DNA of 64,000 bases from Mytilus californianus (GCF_021869535.1 NW_026262734.1:71292839-71356838), one strand, 5' to 3'. Counted from the stretch's first letter, positions 36,300-48,249 are shown. The notes: generated from the letters alone by a model not told the origin. A program made the numbers and translations.

Positions 36300-36485
36300 T
36301 TTTGTCGAGCCTTCGACCTTTTGTCGAAAAAGAGAGACATAGTGATCCTACATTCCGTCGGCTTCGTCCACAAATATTCTATCTGTGGTTAAAGTTTTTG
36401 AAATTTTAATAACTTTCTTAAACTATCCTGGATTTCTACCAAACTTGGACAGAAGCTTGTTTATGATCATAAGATAGTATCCCGT
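36300..36485 (+). mobile_element. Hairpin-headed repeat, GTCGAGCCTTCGACC head family
   Basis: TTTTTGTCGAGCCTTCGACC, TTTTGTCGAAAAAGAGAGAC, ATAGTG makes a nested stem like family B. The body (GGTTAAAGTTTTTGAAATTT, TAACTTTCTTAAACTATCCT) is different. It ends near 36485 without a recognised tail. Confidence 0.5.
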
Positions 36486-36857
36486 TACATCCAATAAACT
36501 AAAACAATTAATACATCTATTTATTTGGCGAAACAAAAACTGTATAGAAAAAAATAGAAATAATAATTCAGAAAACACAATCATCAATCATAGGCCGAAG
36601 TTATGGTCCAAATTTGGTAAAGGCCGAGTTAACCAGTAGAGTCATGATCGACCCAAAATAGAAATACAAAATGGGGTTGTCCCCCTTTCGGGTTCGGGCG
36701 ACCAATTTTTTTTTTAATTTCCACGATAAAAAGTTTTTGACAAAGTTGCAAGAACAATTTTAAGTAAAATATGAAAGATTATTATATTCAGGACATAAAA
36801 TTAGTCAGCGAATTAAAACACTTAGGCAGATTAAGGTTTGGTTTAAAAAAACTTTCA

Positions 36858-37094
36858 GGTTCGGGTTACCACTTTTACCGAGGTGGAAATTAATAAACCT
36901 TAATTTTATCATTGTTAGTGATGTTTGGACAAAAACCTTTTCATTCATGAGATAAGATTTAATTATACATCAAATGCATAAACATTTGTAGAAAAAAACG
37001 AAACACAAAGAGCATAATATATGTAAAATAGATTTCCGGTTCGGCAAATTTCCGGCAAATTCCGGTTCGGGTTTGGGTTACCACTTTTACCGAG
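36858..37094 (+). repeat. Pair of GGTTCGGGTTACCACTTTTA repeats
   Basis: GGTTCGGGTTACCACTTTTA plus CCGAG occurs at 36858-36882 and, with a TTCGGGT extension, at 37063-37094. Related GGTTCGGG blocks occur at 36690 and 37038. This looks like a degenerate local repeat with a CCGG/CGGG bias in AT-rich DNA. Confidence 0.55.
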
Positions 37095-38974
37095 TACTGA
37101 CTGCGCATGATCACTCGATGTGTACACTAGAGTCGTCCTTAATCACTGTGAGTTCGTACCTTTGTTCTTGTAAATCTCTTGTACGTCTCTTCATAATATT
37201 ACAATGAAATTCAGTTTTAAATATGGAAACAATAATGATACTAAAGTTGATGCATCATATTGGGATTTTTTCGACTTGAATGTCTTTTCCATATAATTTG
37301 TCTGTCAATAGTGGGGCCGAGATCAACAGAGGCGAGTGTTTATATTTGGAGAGACGTCATCCCCAATTAAAAAATGGCTGCACCCGACTATTCTTCTACC
37401 AATGTATTTGTCGAGTAATAAAAACTTGTAAATGACAATGAGTTAGACGTTTGACCCAGGTCATCTGGCTGTCTGATTAATTTTAGGTTAAGATTCACAA
37501 AATGTTCCGTTCTGAATTATTTTTTCAAGTGATTCATTGGTCCCTCTTTATTGGACCGTTCCATATGAAATCCGAGATGGGGGTGTATGTTTTTCTATGA
37601 GGGGTATCAATAGTCATTTCTTAGGGGCACCAATAATCTCACAATATATCTGAGGGGTACCCATTTTTACATCGCGATGACCGTGAGGGCATTCCGATGT
37701 ATTGCTATCACCTAGATTTCCATTTATACGTAACTTTCGTTTTGGGTTTGTAACCAATCTATAAACATGATAAATACGCGGATATTAACGAGTGCAAACT
37801 AACATTCCTTATCGTTTGTTATAAATACATCTCTTCAATGAATACTGATAAAAATATTTTTGTTTAGAACATAAATTAATAATATGAAAATGTTTTGTCG
37901 TTAGATATATATATATAAGTAAAAAATCATTAATAATATCTATGCACACGTACCGAAAAATTGTGTTAAAGCATGCGGAAGAATATCTCAAGAACGTTTT
38001 GCGACAATTCCGGCAAGGACCGGTAACTCTGTAATTGTTTTTGCGGTAAAATATGAATGCCTACTCATATCCAATCTTTTAGAAAAATTGAATTTTTACA
38101 GAAGAGTGTCCACCATGCACTTTCACTGCACTATTATTAGAATAGTAGAATAGAATGATAAACAAATGGATGAAAATTATATATACATGTACAACTGTTA
38201 TATTAATATAATATATAACAACGAACCAGTGTATACTGATTTGTATCACTACGATATAATAGTTATTACGGTGAGATTGAATTTCATGTCATTTATTCAT
38301 CATCCACGCACGAACTTGTCTCAGAAAAAAATATATCTCTGTACATTAACCTCAGTTTCAGGTAAAGAGATGTGATTTTTTTCTGTGACAAGTGCTTTTG
38401 ACCATCCACAAGAACTTTCAGTCATCATGTTCAGTACTTCAGTACTTTGATTTGTATCTAGGGGTCTTTCCTTGTCTAATTATTTAAAAATGAGGGGTTG
38501 ATGGCACGATTTGGCATCAAGGGTCTAAAACCAAGCATCGGAGGGATTGATATGTGCCTGAATTTTTTTTTAGGGTGGTGGGGTCTTTGACAAGGTAACC
38601 ATCCATCCCCTTTTTAGATATTAAATGAAAAAGCTCATTGCATGGTGTTACAACTACCAAAGGTTTATTTTCTACTTTACTATTATCTTTAAACAGCTAT
38701 GCCCTGCTTGAATGATTGTCTGCTGACAATTAAGAACTCATTCTCTGAAAGTGAGAAATCAACAGCAAAATTTATCTGTCCCATTAATTCTGAATATTTT
38801 AAACTTATAGCATGAACAAAAAATATATAATGCTTTGAAGTTGCTGTTGGTTTATTTTTATGATTCAATGACTTTATCCATTTCTTGTGTTGGTGATTAG
38901 GATGTGTATATGTGTTCCTGTTTAGTATAAAAAAGGGTTAATGGTGAGAAAAGGCAACACATGTAGTTGTACAT

Positions 38975-40329
38975 TACTGAATTTGTGAATTTGATATTAG
39001 AAATAAATTCTTATCTAATTAGGCTGAGCATAATCCTTCAAGTCGACATTCAGAAATTGTAAACATATTGATAAGTCAGATAACAATATTTGATTCAGCA
39101 TTTATGAAGCTTGTAGGAGATATCAAATTTAAAAAAAAGAATAACGTTTTATAAGTTAAAATTGACGTTTTTTTAGTTAAGAAATTTTGTTCATTTATGA
39201 CTCCGTTTTGTTACCAGACAAGGATAGACCTTGAACTTTGATTATACAAATTTACATAAAAATGAAGTTTTTAATAGACTTGTCAGTATTTAAAACTTAA
39301 ACGTGAAGTAAAGGAGGGGGTGAATTTAGTCCCACTGGCCTTTTCAGTCAGTATTTGACATTTTCATTCCAGAATAAAGGTATCAATGACATTTCTGTTT
39401 TTACATAAAAATGTGTTTGTATAAACTTTTTAAAATATATTAGTATCCTGTCAATGTTTCTTGGTGTTATTTGACGTTCGGAATGTGCCAAGTACCATAT
39501 CGTATAGAATGGAAATAATTTTTGTGTGCTATCTTACATAAACGTATTAATAACAGAAAAATAGACAATAACTGAATGTAAAGTACGTTTTTAATGTCAT
39601 TCAAATGTTTAAGATGTAAATAGTTAGATAATCAAGCATCATCATCAACATCATCAACATCTGTTATGTGTGTATTGATATAACGACACAGGTCTGATGC
39701 TTGACATTGACAAAGTTCTGTACAAGACAAATTATCTTCAAAACACACAACCCTTGCTGCACACTGATTTTCCTTTGCACATGCACACCAAACCTTGAAG
39801 GAAGTCAGATGATATTTGACCTTCAAACAAGAACGGTTCAAGACCAAAATGTCCCTCTTTCCAACCAAAATTGTAGAAACTACCCAATAACCGACTTGGC
39901 TTTATGCGCATTCATCAGACTTTTCAAAAGAGATCTCAACAAGTGTAGTTTAAATGATGCTTCACAAGGCGGAAGTAATGGACTTAGTTGGAGCTTTTAC
40001 AGGTGGCAAATTTCACATGGAGCCTGTTTAGAATTTTATGGCAACATTTAGATTTTTTTTCGTATCATACCGCCTTGCTATCACAATGACGTTGAATAAA
40101 TCATCTATATATCTTATGGTGATATACCCTGGCTTTGTTGTAGTTGTATAATAATTGAATCGCCGTAATGATTCTACAACCTATTTTGCAATGTATCCAT
40201 TGTGCATTTGTCAGTATGCTCCTTTGGAGGCAAGGCACACAAATTTTTAAAGTAATGTCGACTTGAAGGATTATGCTTAACCTAATTAGATAAGAATTTA
40301 TTTCTAATATCAAATTCACAAATTCAGTA
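38975..40329. mobile_element. DNA transposon with 76-bp TIRs
   Basis: 38975-39050 and the reverse complement of 40254-40329 agree at 74 of 76 positions, beginning TACTGAATTTGTGAATTTGA. The element is 1,355 bp. TA at each edge (38975-38976 and 40328-40329) would serve as a TA target duplication if the element proper starts CTGAATT. The interior holds a decayed minus-strand coding tail. High TIR identity argues for a recent insertion into the DNA2 intron. Confidence 0.85.
39632..39990 (-). pseudogene. Decayed cysteine-rich coding tail inside the 76-bp-TIR element
   Basis: The minus strand ends in an open stretch containing VWCACAKENQCAARVVCFED, then LSCTELCQCQASDLCRYINT and an acidic end (DVDDVDDDA) before TGA at 39632. 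Upstream, in another frame, lies LPPCEASFKLHLLRSLLKSL. At least one frameshift and a stop (TAA near 39900) separate them. Cysteine-rich C-termini after an LPP..F..H..R block occur in transposon-associated proteins of bivalves as I recall them. I cannot name the family from the sequence. Confidence 0.4.
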
Positions 40330-41689
40330 TTCTGGTTTAAAGATTTGCTTTCTGATTTCTTTTTTTTTTTGTGTTTTCAATGGATACTTAGTAAGTTAAA
40401 CAGGGCGAATGGTAAAGTGCATTTTTATAAAACCAAAAATATGTAAAATCGTTGATTCAATTTCATGATTTATTTCTGGCTGCCTCTGGGATATTTTTTC
40501 ATTCTGTTTTCTGATTAAACCGTGTGCAGTCTTGTGTCTTGTCTGTTGGTCTTACAAAATATGCAAAAATATATTCTTGATATGCTTACAACCGTTTCCA
40601 TTAATTCTTGCTTATGTTACGAGTAAGATTTTGTTTACTAGTGTATGATTTATGGTATTTACCTTTTTTTCCCGAAATAATATGATTGACAGAAAAGAAA
40701 TGTTCTTCAATCTTTTTAATAATCTCATATTGTCGAACTTCAGTAGCTTCAATAAAACTTACTTTGTCAATGCAGTGAAAGTGTAGAATTTTCCCGGACT
40801 TTCAGTTTGACAAATAAACACTTCTGACAATTTAATAAAAGATGATTTGACTCACTTGGCGCTAGTTGGAGCAATTTTAAAGGACAAGTGAACTGTTACA
40901 CTTTTCCGGAAATTTTTCACAAAAGATCCGGAATATTTTTTAAACGCAAATTTCAACAAAATGTAAACAATGATAGAAAACAATAATAATAACCTCTCTT
41001 ATCGTTTAAAATAGCAAAAACAATGAAATTAACAAAACACCTACTTAAGCAACGCATAAAGACTACTAAAAGCAATTTAAACTAAACAATTTCAATGTGA
41101 AAGGCAAAAAGGATTTTAGCCTCGGAGTGATAGAACTGATCGGGTTGAGGAATAAATGGAAATAAAAGTTTCAGACCACAGTTCCGGATTGAAATGCATC
41201 CTGTGACGGATTGGTATGTCTTATTCAAATTATAAATTTCTCCAAAATAGAATTAAAATTGTTTCAAATGGAAGTGTTATTGTATCAACTATGTTTCAAA
41301 GTGTATTTATATACTAAATAAATACAAATGAAGCGAATGATTATTGTCTTATCATAAACGGAAACAGGTAGATGTGGTGTTAACCAAAACTACTGAAATA
41401 AAAACATTCACAAAATTCTATTGGTAAACATATGAAAACAAAATCATTGTCGCTTTTTATCATTAATGTTTTATTCTTACATTTGCATGTTCAAATATAG
41501 CCTGTATGTGGTGATTCGTAGTAAAAATAATCATTTTAGTAAATCAGAGATTTTGTTTTATAAACTGCATAACGCTAAATAAGGCAATTTTTATGGAAAT
41601 TAGACCGTACAATTTAAATAAGTTTAATATCTATTCTTTCATTTAAAAATATTTCCAGGTGTGTGTTCTTTGGGTGCATTAAACTCCTT

Positions 41690-41808
41690 AACTAAGCGTC
41701 TTTTCAGATTTCGCTGCTCCACTATTTTGATTTTGCCATTTTATAAGGGACTTTCTGATTTGAATTTTCCTTGGAGTTTGGTATTTTTGTTATTTTATTT
41801 TTTTTTGA
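41690..41808 (+). repeat. Dispersed repeat P, 3' part fragment
   Basis: TATTTTGATTTTGCCATTTT, ATAAGGGACTTTCTGATTTG and AATTTTCCTTGGAGTTTGGT follow the same order as 24865-24960. The 5' half is absent. Confidence 0.6.
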
Positions 41809-42747
41809 TAAAGGAAAAAAAATATATAAAAGAAAGGCTCATCAAAGTTCATGAGCAGTGTATACCAACAGAAAAAAAGAAGATATACAAATTATGACAC
41901 AAATTCTAAAAGAAATTAAACTGCAAAAATGCTGCAATTAATCACACTGTATGCACTTCCTTTAAAATGTCTTTTCATGCACAATGCAGGTGAAAACATG
42001 GATAATTTCAAATTAGTTGATAGGTATATTGACATTTTAAGGTTATGGATAAGTTATAATGACCTCTGCCACATGTTTCGCTAAGGACACGGTCTTTCTG
42101 TCTGTACCAAGCAAGTAAAAAAAGTAACTCAAGATACCGTTTTCCCAAAAGCTTTCATACATGGTAGAATTTATAATCTTGACCACGAACGTCATTTAAA
42201 TTTCTGCAGTTTTGGAAGACATCTAGGACTTTCACATTATTTGCCATATGAACCCTAAAGCAAAAGAAAGAACAGATTGACTTTTTTTATGCTTGAAAAA
42301 ATGTATCTTTGACACTGAGTATGTGGTATTGATAACATCCAGAAGGAATATATTTGAAATGAATGGGTTTGAATTTCCAAGAATAAAGCAAAAGTAGTAA
42401 AACACAGTAATTACTTTGTTCATGTATAAATATACACTTGCATACCTGTCAACCTATGAAAATGAAAATGCAGGTCTTCACCTGCATTGAAGAAGAAAAT
42501 CTCAGGTCATAACTTTTTCAGCTGAATTTGAATCTTTTTATATTTTAAATTGAACAGTTTCCAAAACATGTTTACTGAAAATAAGTTAAAACTTTAATTG
42601 TATATTTTCATTTCATTCATAAACCATTGAAATATTTATGTATTTTACTATATAAATTCAAGCCAAGCCATACCCCCTATTATTGCTTTCTTTATCAGTT
42701 CATAAAAAACCCACAAGTCACATGTTTTATAGTATGCTATACTTTTT

Positions 42748-43325
42748 TATGCCATAGCGGAGGGGGCATTAAGTTTTACCTTTATCCATACGTTCCAAAA
42801 TTGGTTTCCGTTCTCTAACTTTAGTTTGCCTCAACCAAATGTTACGAAACTTATCCACAATGCTTATTACCACAAAACACAGTTCGAGTTTGAATTTTAG
42901 TGGCATCACATTTACCCTTCGAGAGTTGTGCCCCTTTACAAATGAAAAAATTGCTGATTTTTTTGTTTCAGTTCTCTAACTTGAGTTTGCATCAACCAAA
43001 TGTTATGAAACTTATGCACAATGCTAATTACCACAAAACACAGATAAAGATTGAATTTTGATGGCATCACTTCTAATGTTCTAGAGTTATGCCCTTTAAA
43101 AATGGAAAAATTGCTGAATTTTTCGTTTCACTTTCTGTTCTCTAATTTAAGTTTACATCAACTAAATGTTATGAAACTTATATACAATGCTTATTACCAC
43201 AAAACTCAGATCAAGTTCAAATTTGGGTAGTGTCACTTTTACAGTTTTTGAGTTATGGCCCTTTATCATGTTATATGCAAGCGGGGGCATCATCTTTGTC
43301 CCATGGACACATTCCCCATTTATTT
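42748..43325 (+). mobile_element. Family A element nested in the 2.8-kb transposon
   Basis: A T-run, reduced head (TGCCATAGCGGAGGGGGCAT, TAAGTTTTACC), a short CCATACGTTCC, three units of about 160 bp and the full tail (GCGGGGGCATCATCTTTGTC, CCATGGACACATTCCCCATT) are present. The head lacks its left arm (TGCCA instead of TGCCCCCGC). Confidence 0.8.
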
Positions 43326-43399
43326 TTTCACTTCCATAGTATACTACTAGAACACACCCGCGACTGAATTAAAGTACCTACGTCTTATTTTGAGACTTG

Positions 43400-44063
43400 A
43401 TTTTTATACGCCGGTTTACGGGACATATTATGGTATACCGTTGTCTGTCTGTCTGTCCGTCCTTTGTCAACATGTTGGACAATAACTCAAAAACGCTTTC
43501 TGCATGAAACTTTGGTGAATTGTTTATATCTATTGACGTTTTTTATAAATTTTAGGTTTTAAGTTTCCGAGTTATGATGGGGTTTAATTCATTAAAAAAG
43601 GGGGATTTTCCAGTTTTCGGATAATAACTCAAAAACACTTTCACCAATTTGCAAGAAACTTTGGTGAATTGTTTATATCTATTGACATGAGCTCCCTTTT
43701 AATTTCTATTAATTTTTGATTTTATGTTTCCGAGTTATGGGGTTTTATTCATTAAAAAAAGGGGGATTTTCCAGTTTTCAGACAACTCAAAAATGCTTTC
43801 AGCAGTTTTCATGAAAGTTTGGTGAATTGTTTATATCTATTGACATAAGCTCCCTTTCGATTTTTATAAATTTTAGATTTTACGTTCCCGAGTTGTGGGA
43901 TTTTATTCATAAAAATGGGGTGATTTTCCAGTTTTCGGACAATATCTTTAAAGTGCTTTGAGCAGTTTTCATGAAACTTTTTCATAAATTTCTGAAATGA
44001 CATTGAGAAGTTATTGAACTTTATTCTTTAAAAAAGCGACGGGCGTATCATGCACTCATGGCG
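43400..44063 (+). mobile_element. Family D element nested in the 2.8-kb transposon
   Basis: The head TATACGCCGGTTTACGGGAC, GTCTGTCTGTCTGTCCGTCC, units with GGACAATAACTCAAAAACGC at a period near 160 bp, and the tail GCGACGGGCGTATCATGCAC, TCATGGCGCAGCTGTTTATT are present. The tail repeats the head stem (ACGGGCGTAT). Confidence 0.8.
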
Positions 44064-44670
44064 CAGCTGTTTATTAGTATTTGTATTGTCATCTGATAAA
44101 GTCGTGCTGATTATAAGGTGAACAGTTTTTTCTGCTTTAAAAATCTTTCTATTTGAAACCCGTCCTCGTTTTCTTACTACAACCTGGAACAACATGTGAC
44201 AATGATTGAATTTAGTAGTGTCAATCCCTGTATAATGACAATGTTCAGGTGTGATTATGACCAGTGTATATAGCAAATCCCAAATACACCGTTTGGTGGT
44301 GCGCCTGACAGAGGCGGAATGTACAGATTAGGTAACAGGTGACATATACTATTGGTATTGGTATTGGATTCGACCCGGAACTTATTAATAATTGGTAATA
44401 ATAATTATGTGGAAAACAAAGGGGCCTTGAATGGTGTAATTTTTTTATCAACACCATGGCACCATGGTCCTATATTAGTTATATATAAAGTGGAATTCTT
44501 TGATTCATCGTTTTTACGTCATACCGGCTAACAAATTGGACTTCGTTATTTTAGTAGTATAGTCTGATATTTTTTTTTTTTTTTTTATTTAGAGATATTA
44601 CAATACAGCTTGATTTCAATTAGCAATGGAGAGCAGTTGATATTAGAATATATATTTTAAGCATTTAAAG

Positions 44671-45010
44671 AAAGTAGAGATGCAAAAAATAATTTTCAAA
44701 ATATTAATTTTTTAATTGTTCTAAGATAGAAAAAAAAAAATTTTAAGTAATATTCTGATATGTATTTGCGTTCAATTTGCCTTAGATTTAATCTTTTAAC
44801 CAAAAAAATCAATTTAAGGAGTATATAATACTCTAAATAGTGGCAAAAAAGGGGGAGTAACTCAAATTTTTTTATCAAACAACTTTGAAATACATGAATT
44901 ATTTATGACCTTAAGTGTGTTTGACACCAAAACTGCCAAGTGAAGCCATGCACTTAATGGGTCACTCAATTTGACAGTTTACACAGCTAGTTGAACTTCC
45001 TGTCCAGGAA
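44671..45010 (+). repeat. Segment shared in inverse orientation with 62560-62905
   Basis: GTAATATTCTGATATG(T)ATTTG, TTTAAGGA(G)TATA, GTGTTTGACACCAAA(A), GTGAAGCC, TGCACTTAATGGGTCACT and ATTTGACAGTTTACACAGCT all recur in order on the opposite strand inside the element at 60483-63460. It is an older family shared by two different transposon interiors. Confidence 0.75.
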
Positions 45011-45439
45011 AATTTACGAATTTGCCGGTATTTCAAAGGAAAATCACTTATCATTTCATACTTAAAAAGTCTGAAGGTTCAAGAATCTGGATGAAAACGG
45101 GTCATTTTCTGAATTCCTTGGTTTTTTAACAAACCCGGCTTGTATTTAAAAAATCCTGTGTGAGAGGTGAAATTTACGGGTGTCACCCACAGAATAAGGG
45201 TCAGTTGACAGGTATGCACTTGTATCAGAGATTTGCTATTTTTTAAAGTTGAAAAACTATATTCAGATTGAATCAAATAGGGAATGCATGTGCAGTTGAA
45301 TTATTTTTGAGAAAGAATACTAATATCAATGGAAACAATGGTGATTGTATCCCTCAGAGCCGTCCGTGCATTTACCTTGTACTTCTGTTTTGCAGATAGG
45401 TTGAATTTTACAACACTCATTGTATTAGGAAAATTTTCT

Positions 45440-45640
45440 TGGCACCTATTAAACAGAATGATTTAATATTTGGTCTGCAGTTTTATAATGTTCATTTGTA
45501 ATGAGTTATTAATTTTTACATCCACCATGTTGCCACTTCCTGTTTGTCGATATATTTTAAAACACTCATTGTCACATTTTTTGGTGTCTAAAATGAAAGG
45601 GAATGATCAGTAATGCTTCAGTATATATGTATAAATTAGT
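45440..45640 (+). repeat. Repeat related to the body at 30895-30960
   Basis: GATTTAATATTTGGTCTGCA, GTTTTATAATGTT matches 30910-30945, and a CACTCATTGT/TTTTGGTGTCTAAAATGAAAGGGAAT unit follows. Similar text with TTGGCACCTATTAAACAGAA starts it. It is degenerate, with no head or tail. Confidence 0.45.
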
Positions 45641-45747
45641 ATTCTTTCATAACCAGTCAAGACATTTTTGTTTAGTTGTTGCTTTGTGATAATTAGTTTC
45701 AAAGAATTTAAATTATAAGAATAATAAAAAATTATCTTGTTTTCCAG

Positions 45748-45827
45748 TGATAATCTTAGAAAACTGATTATAGACAGAAAGACTCCAGAATTTGCAGCTA
45801 AACTATCAAAAATAGAAATAGAAAAAG
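45748..45827 (+). CDS. DNA2: DNA2 helicase-nuclease, internal exon
   Basis: This 80-bp exon lies between a TTTTCCAG acceptor and a consensus GTAAGT donor. With one base carried in and one carried out it reads DNLRKLIIDRKTPEFAAKLS and then KIEIEK. This matches the vertebrate DNA2 segment with KLRDLIIDFREPQF, which sits between the nuclease-side linker and the helicase core. The phase agrees with both neighbouring exons: AG+T makes Ser upstream, and G+TA makes Val downstream. It lies about 530 bp beyond the right end of the TIR element at 42441-45216, so that insertion is purely intronic. Identification rests on remembered homology and phase continuity, not on a database search. Confidence 0.88.
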
Positions 45828-46230
45828 GTAAGTAAAATGCTTGTCAGGCCTGTAAAATCTCAGTCTGCTTGCACCTGTTGGGCCTGTAGAAATTTCATAG
45901 TAGTCAGAACTTTGTTTGAGATCAATAAATGCATGTGCATGAAACATTTGGCAAAATAAGGTAGAAAAATATTGTTTAATGTTCTGTTTCATATGCCGGT
46001 AAAGTTTCTATCATCACCATTTTTACTAGTAAGGTTGGCTTTTTAAAATGCATTCAGTATAATGCTAAAATTAGATGCCAACTGACTGGGAAACGGATTA
46101 TCTTTCCAAATCACTTGGACCATTTAAGACATGTCAAAATTGTAAAAGTAAGATTTAAAATAAAATTATGTTTGTTTGGCTTTTCTCTGACATCCCCAAA
46201 AAATTCTATTGCAATATCTAAAAATTATTT

Positions 46231-46345
46231 GTATGCCTCCGCCGTAGCGGAGGGGGCATTAAGTTTTACCCTTCTCCGTCCGTACATCTGAATGGACAGA
46301 CGGACACAGTATATCATAATACGTCCCATAAATGAGCGTATAATA
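46231..46345. repeat. Head-to-head fusion of family A and family D heads
   Basis: 46231-46290 is a family A head on the + strand (GCCTCCGCCGTAGCGGAGGG, GGCATTAAGTTTTACCCTTC, TCCGTCCGTA). It turns directly into a minus-strand family D head (reverse: CGCTCATTTATGGGACGTAT, ATACTGTGTCCGTCTGTCC). Bodies and tails of both are absent. The join lies in the CCGTC/GACGG stretch shared by both heads. Confidence 0.7.
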
Positions 46346-47442
46346 AGATTGGTCGTAATTGCAAATTACACAACTGTTCTCTAATGACCAAAGGACAAGG
46401 CTTTTAACAACTTAGGTCCCATACAGCCTTTATTGGCTTTAATAATGAGAAAACCCTATACTATACTACTTAGCAATACAAGGTCCATGAATATCAAAAT
46501 GCAAAGGAACATCCAAGACTTTTTACAACACGAAACAGGAACTAAAGCACAGCCTAAGATACTCATTAAAACCTATTATAAAATATTTGGTTTTCAAAAA
46601 TAATACTGTCAAGTGTCTATCTAAGAATAGGCACACTGTGGTTAATTAATCCTTCAGTTTAATCAATGTTGAAAATTACAAACTTTAACATGAACCTCCA
46701 GAAAAAATAATTTTAATTGGTATTTCATTTTCTAAATTGGACAGCTGTTCTAGTTACGTTTCAAATGAAGAAACAAGAATATTTGTTTACATTAAAAAAG
46801 TCTGTAATTTACCGCTCAATAGTTGATTGAAAAACAATCAGGGGAAATGTGCATTTCAAGTTTTCAACCCCCTATTACGTAAATAACAGGCCAAAAAAGG
46901 AGGGACTCAAGAAAGAAAACGATAGGTGAGGGGAAGGTTCATTTACAAAACATGAAACCATACACCTTCTCATGCATATGATAGACAATGAAAAAATACA
47001 AACCTTATCATTGATCCTATGCTAGTTTCAATATCTCAATGAACGAATGCAATACTCTTCACAATTTATTTCACTATGGGCTGGAGACGTTTGGAGTAAG
47101 AAAACAGAGACGGCTTCAGGGTCAGTCCAGGTACCCCTAAAACACCTGTGACAAGCTTTTACATGAATATTTGACCTCTGAAAGTGTCTTTATAAGGGAC
47201 ACAGGCAAAGGGCTTCAGTATTCCACTGTTGCATTTATTCCCACAAAACCCTAAGGTCTATGTACCCTGTGGTAAAAACATTGCTGTTTTCTCTCATAGA
47301 CAGAACAAATATATTCAATCGTTGCAACCTTTCCTTCCACTACCTTGTAATCTTCTTCGTCGATTCATTGACCACAATTTTAATACTCATTGGTACCAAT
47401 ACAGTATGTCTGTACGGACTAAAGAAATTAAAATAAATAGGG

Positions 47443-47646
47443 AATGTGTCCATGGGACACAGATGATGCCCCCGCCTGCATATCATATAAAGTTATAAAG
47501 GGACATAACTGAAGAACGGTAAAAGTGACGCTACCCAAATTCAAACTTGATCTGAGTTTTGTGGTAATAAGTATTGTGTATAAGTTTCATAACATTTGGT
47601 TGAGGCAAACTTAAGTTAGAGAACGGAAACAAAAAATTCATCAATT
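47443..47646 (-). mobile_element. Family A fragment (tail and one unit), minus strand
   Basis: Read in reverse it is a unit with AAGTTTGCCTCAACCAAATG and CACAAAACTCAGATCAAGTT, followed by the family tail (GGCGGGGGCATCATCTGTGT, CCCATGGACACATTC). It is cut off where family H starts. Confidence 0.8.
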
Positions 47647-48060
47647 TTTATACGACCGCAAAATTAAAAAAATTTTGCGGTCGTATATTGGTATGACGTT
47701 GTCATCGTCGTTGTCCGAAGACACATTGGTTTTCACACTATAACTTTAGTTTAAGTGAATGGATCTCTATGAAACTTTACCATAAGGTTCAATACCACAA
47801 AAGGAAGGTTGGGATTGATTTTGGGGGTTATGGTACCAACAGTTAAGGAATTAGGGGCCAAAAATAAGCATTTTCTAGTTTCCAGACAATAACTTGTGGA
47901 ACGGTGTATGGATCTCTCTGAAATTATACAACAAGTTTCCATACCACAAAGGGATGGTTAGGATTTGCTTTTGGGGGTTATGGCTCAAACCGTTTAGGAA
48001 TTAGGGGCAAAAAAGGGAGAAAAACAAGGTTGTCCTGGTTAATGGACAAATACTGTAGTA
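47647..48060 (+). mobile_element. Family H repeat (TACGACCGC head)
   Basis: A T-run is followed by TACGACCGCAAAATT, AAAAAA, AATTTTGCGGTCGTA, a perfect 15-bp stem at 47650-47686, and then GTTGTCATCGTCGTTGTCCG. Two units follow, each with AATGGATCTC../GTATGGATCTC, CCACAAAAGGAAGGTTGGGA-type text and GGGGGTTATGG. The 3' part is interrupted by two short palindromes. Confidence 0.75.
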
Positions 48061-48065
48061 CAAAA

Positions 48066-48143
48066 CATAATTTAAAGCAGTGTAAGGGAGATAATTCAAA
48101 TACATCATTTGAACTACCTCCCTTACACTGCTTTTAAATTATG
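48066..48143. repeat. Palindromic MITE, copy 1
   Basis: CATAATTTAAAGCAGTGTAA, GGGAG.TA.TTCAAAT faces its own reverse complement over about 36 bp per arm with a six-base centre. The central bases of the arms carry AGGGAGGTAATTC. Confidence 0.85.
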
Positions 48144-48173
48144 TATAAAGTAATGGTTAATGAACAATTAAGA

Positions 48174-48249
48174 CAATTTAAAACAGTGTAAGGGAGGTAA
48201 TCCAAATACAACGTTTTGATTACTTCCCTTACACTGCTTTTAAATTATG
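48174..48249. repeat. Palindromic MITE, copy 2
   Basis: CAATTTAAAACAGTGTAAGG, GAGGTAATCCAAA is the same family as 48066-48143, and the copy lies 30 bp downstream. Both are self-complementary over nearly their full length. Confidence 0.85.

Larger units (their letters stand above)
42441..45216. mobile_element. 2.8-kb DNA transposon with perfect 15-bp TIRs
   Basis: TGCATACCTGTCAAC (42439-42453) and its exact reverse complement (45204-45218) face each other. CACTTG is present at both edges (42435-42440 and 45217-45222), an apparent 6-bp target duplication if the element runs CATACC to GGTATG. The next inner bases differ between ends. The interior contains later insertions of family A and family D, so the original element was about 1.5 kb. 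No transposase frame is visible. Confidence 0.7.
28512..45747 (+). other. DNA2: DNA2 intron, about 17.2 kb
   Basis: This is the interval between two phase-matched DNA2 exons; it begins GTTAGA and ends TTTTCCAG. It is filled with repeat families A, B, F, G, a SINE-like family and two TIR elements, listed separately. The stretches 29190-30810, 35170-36300, 37100-38970 and 40330-42430 show no coding sequence I can support. They contain AT-rich DNA and scattered older repeat scraps. Confidence 0.8.

Noticed and set aside
37374..37418. ATGGCTGCACCCGAC start with strong context
   Set aside because: The frame closes after 14 codons and there is no convincing donor or downstream exon.
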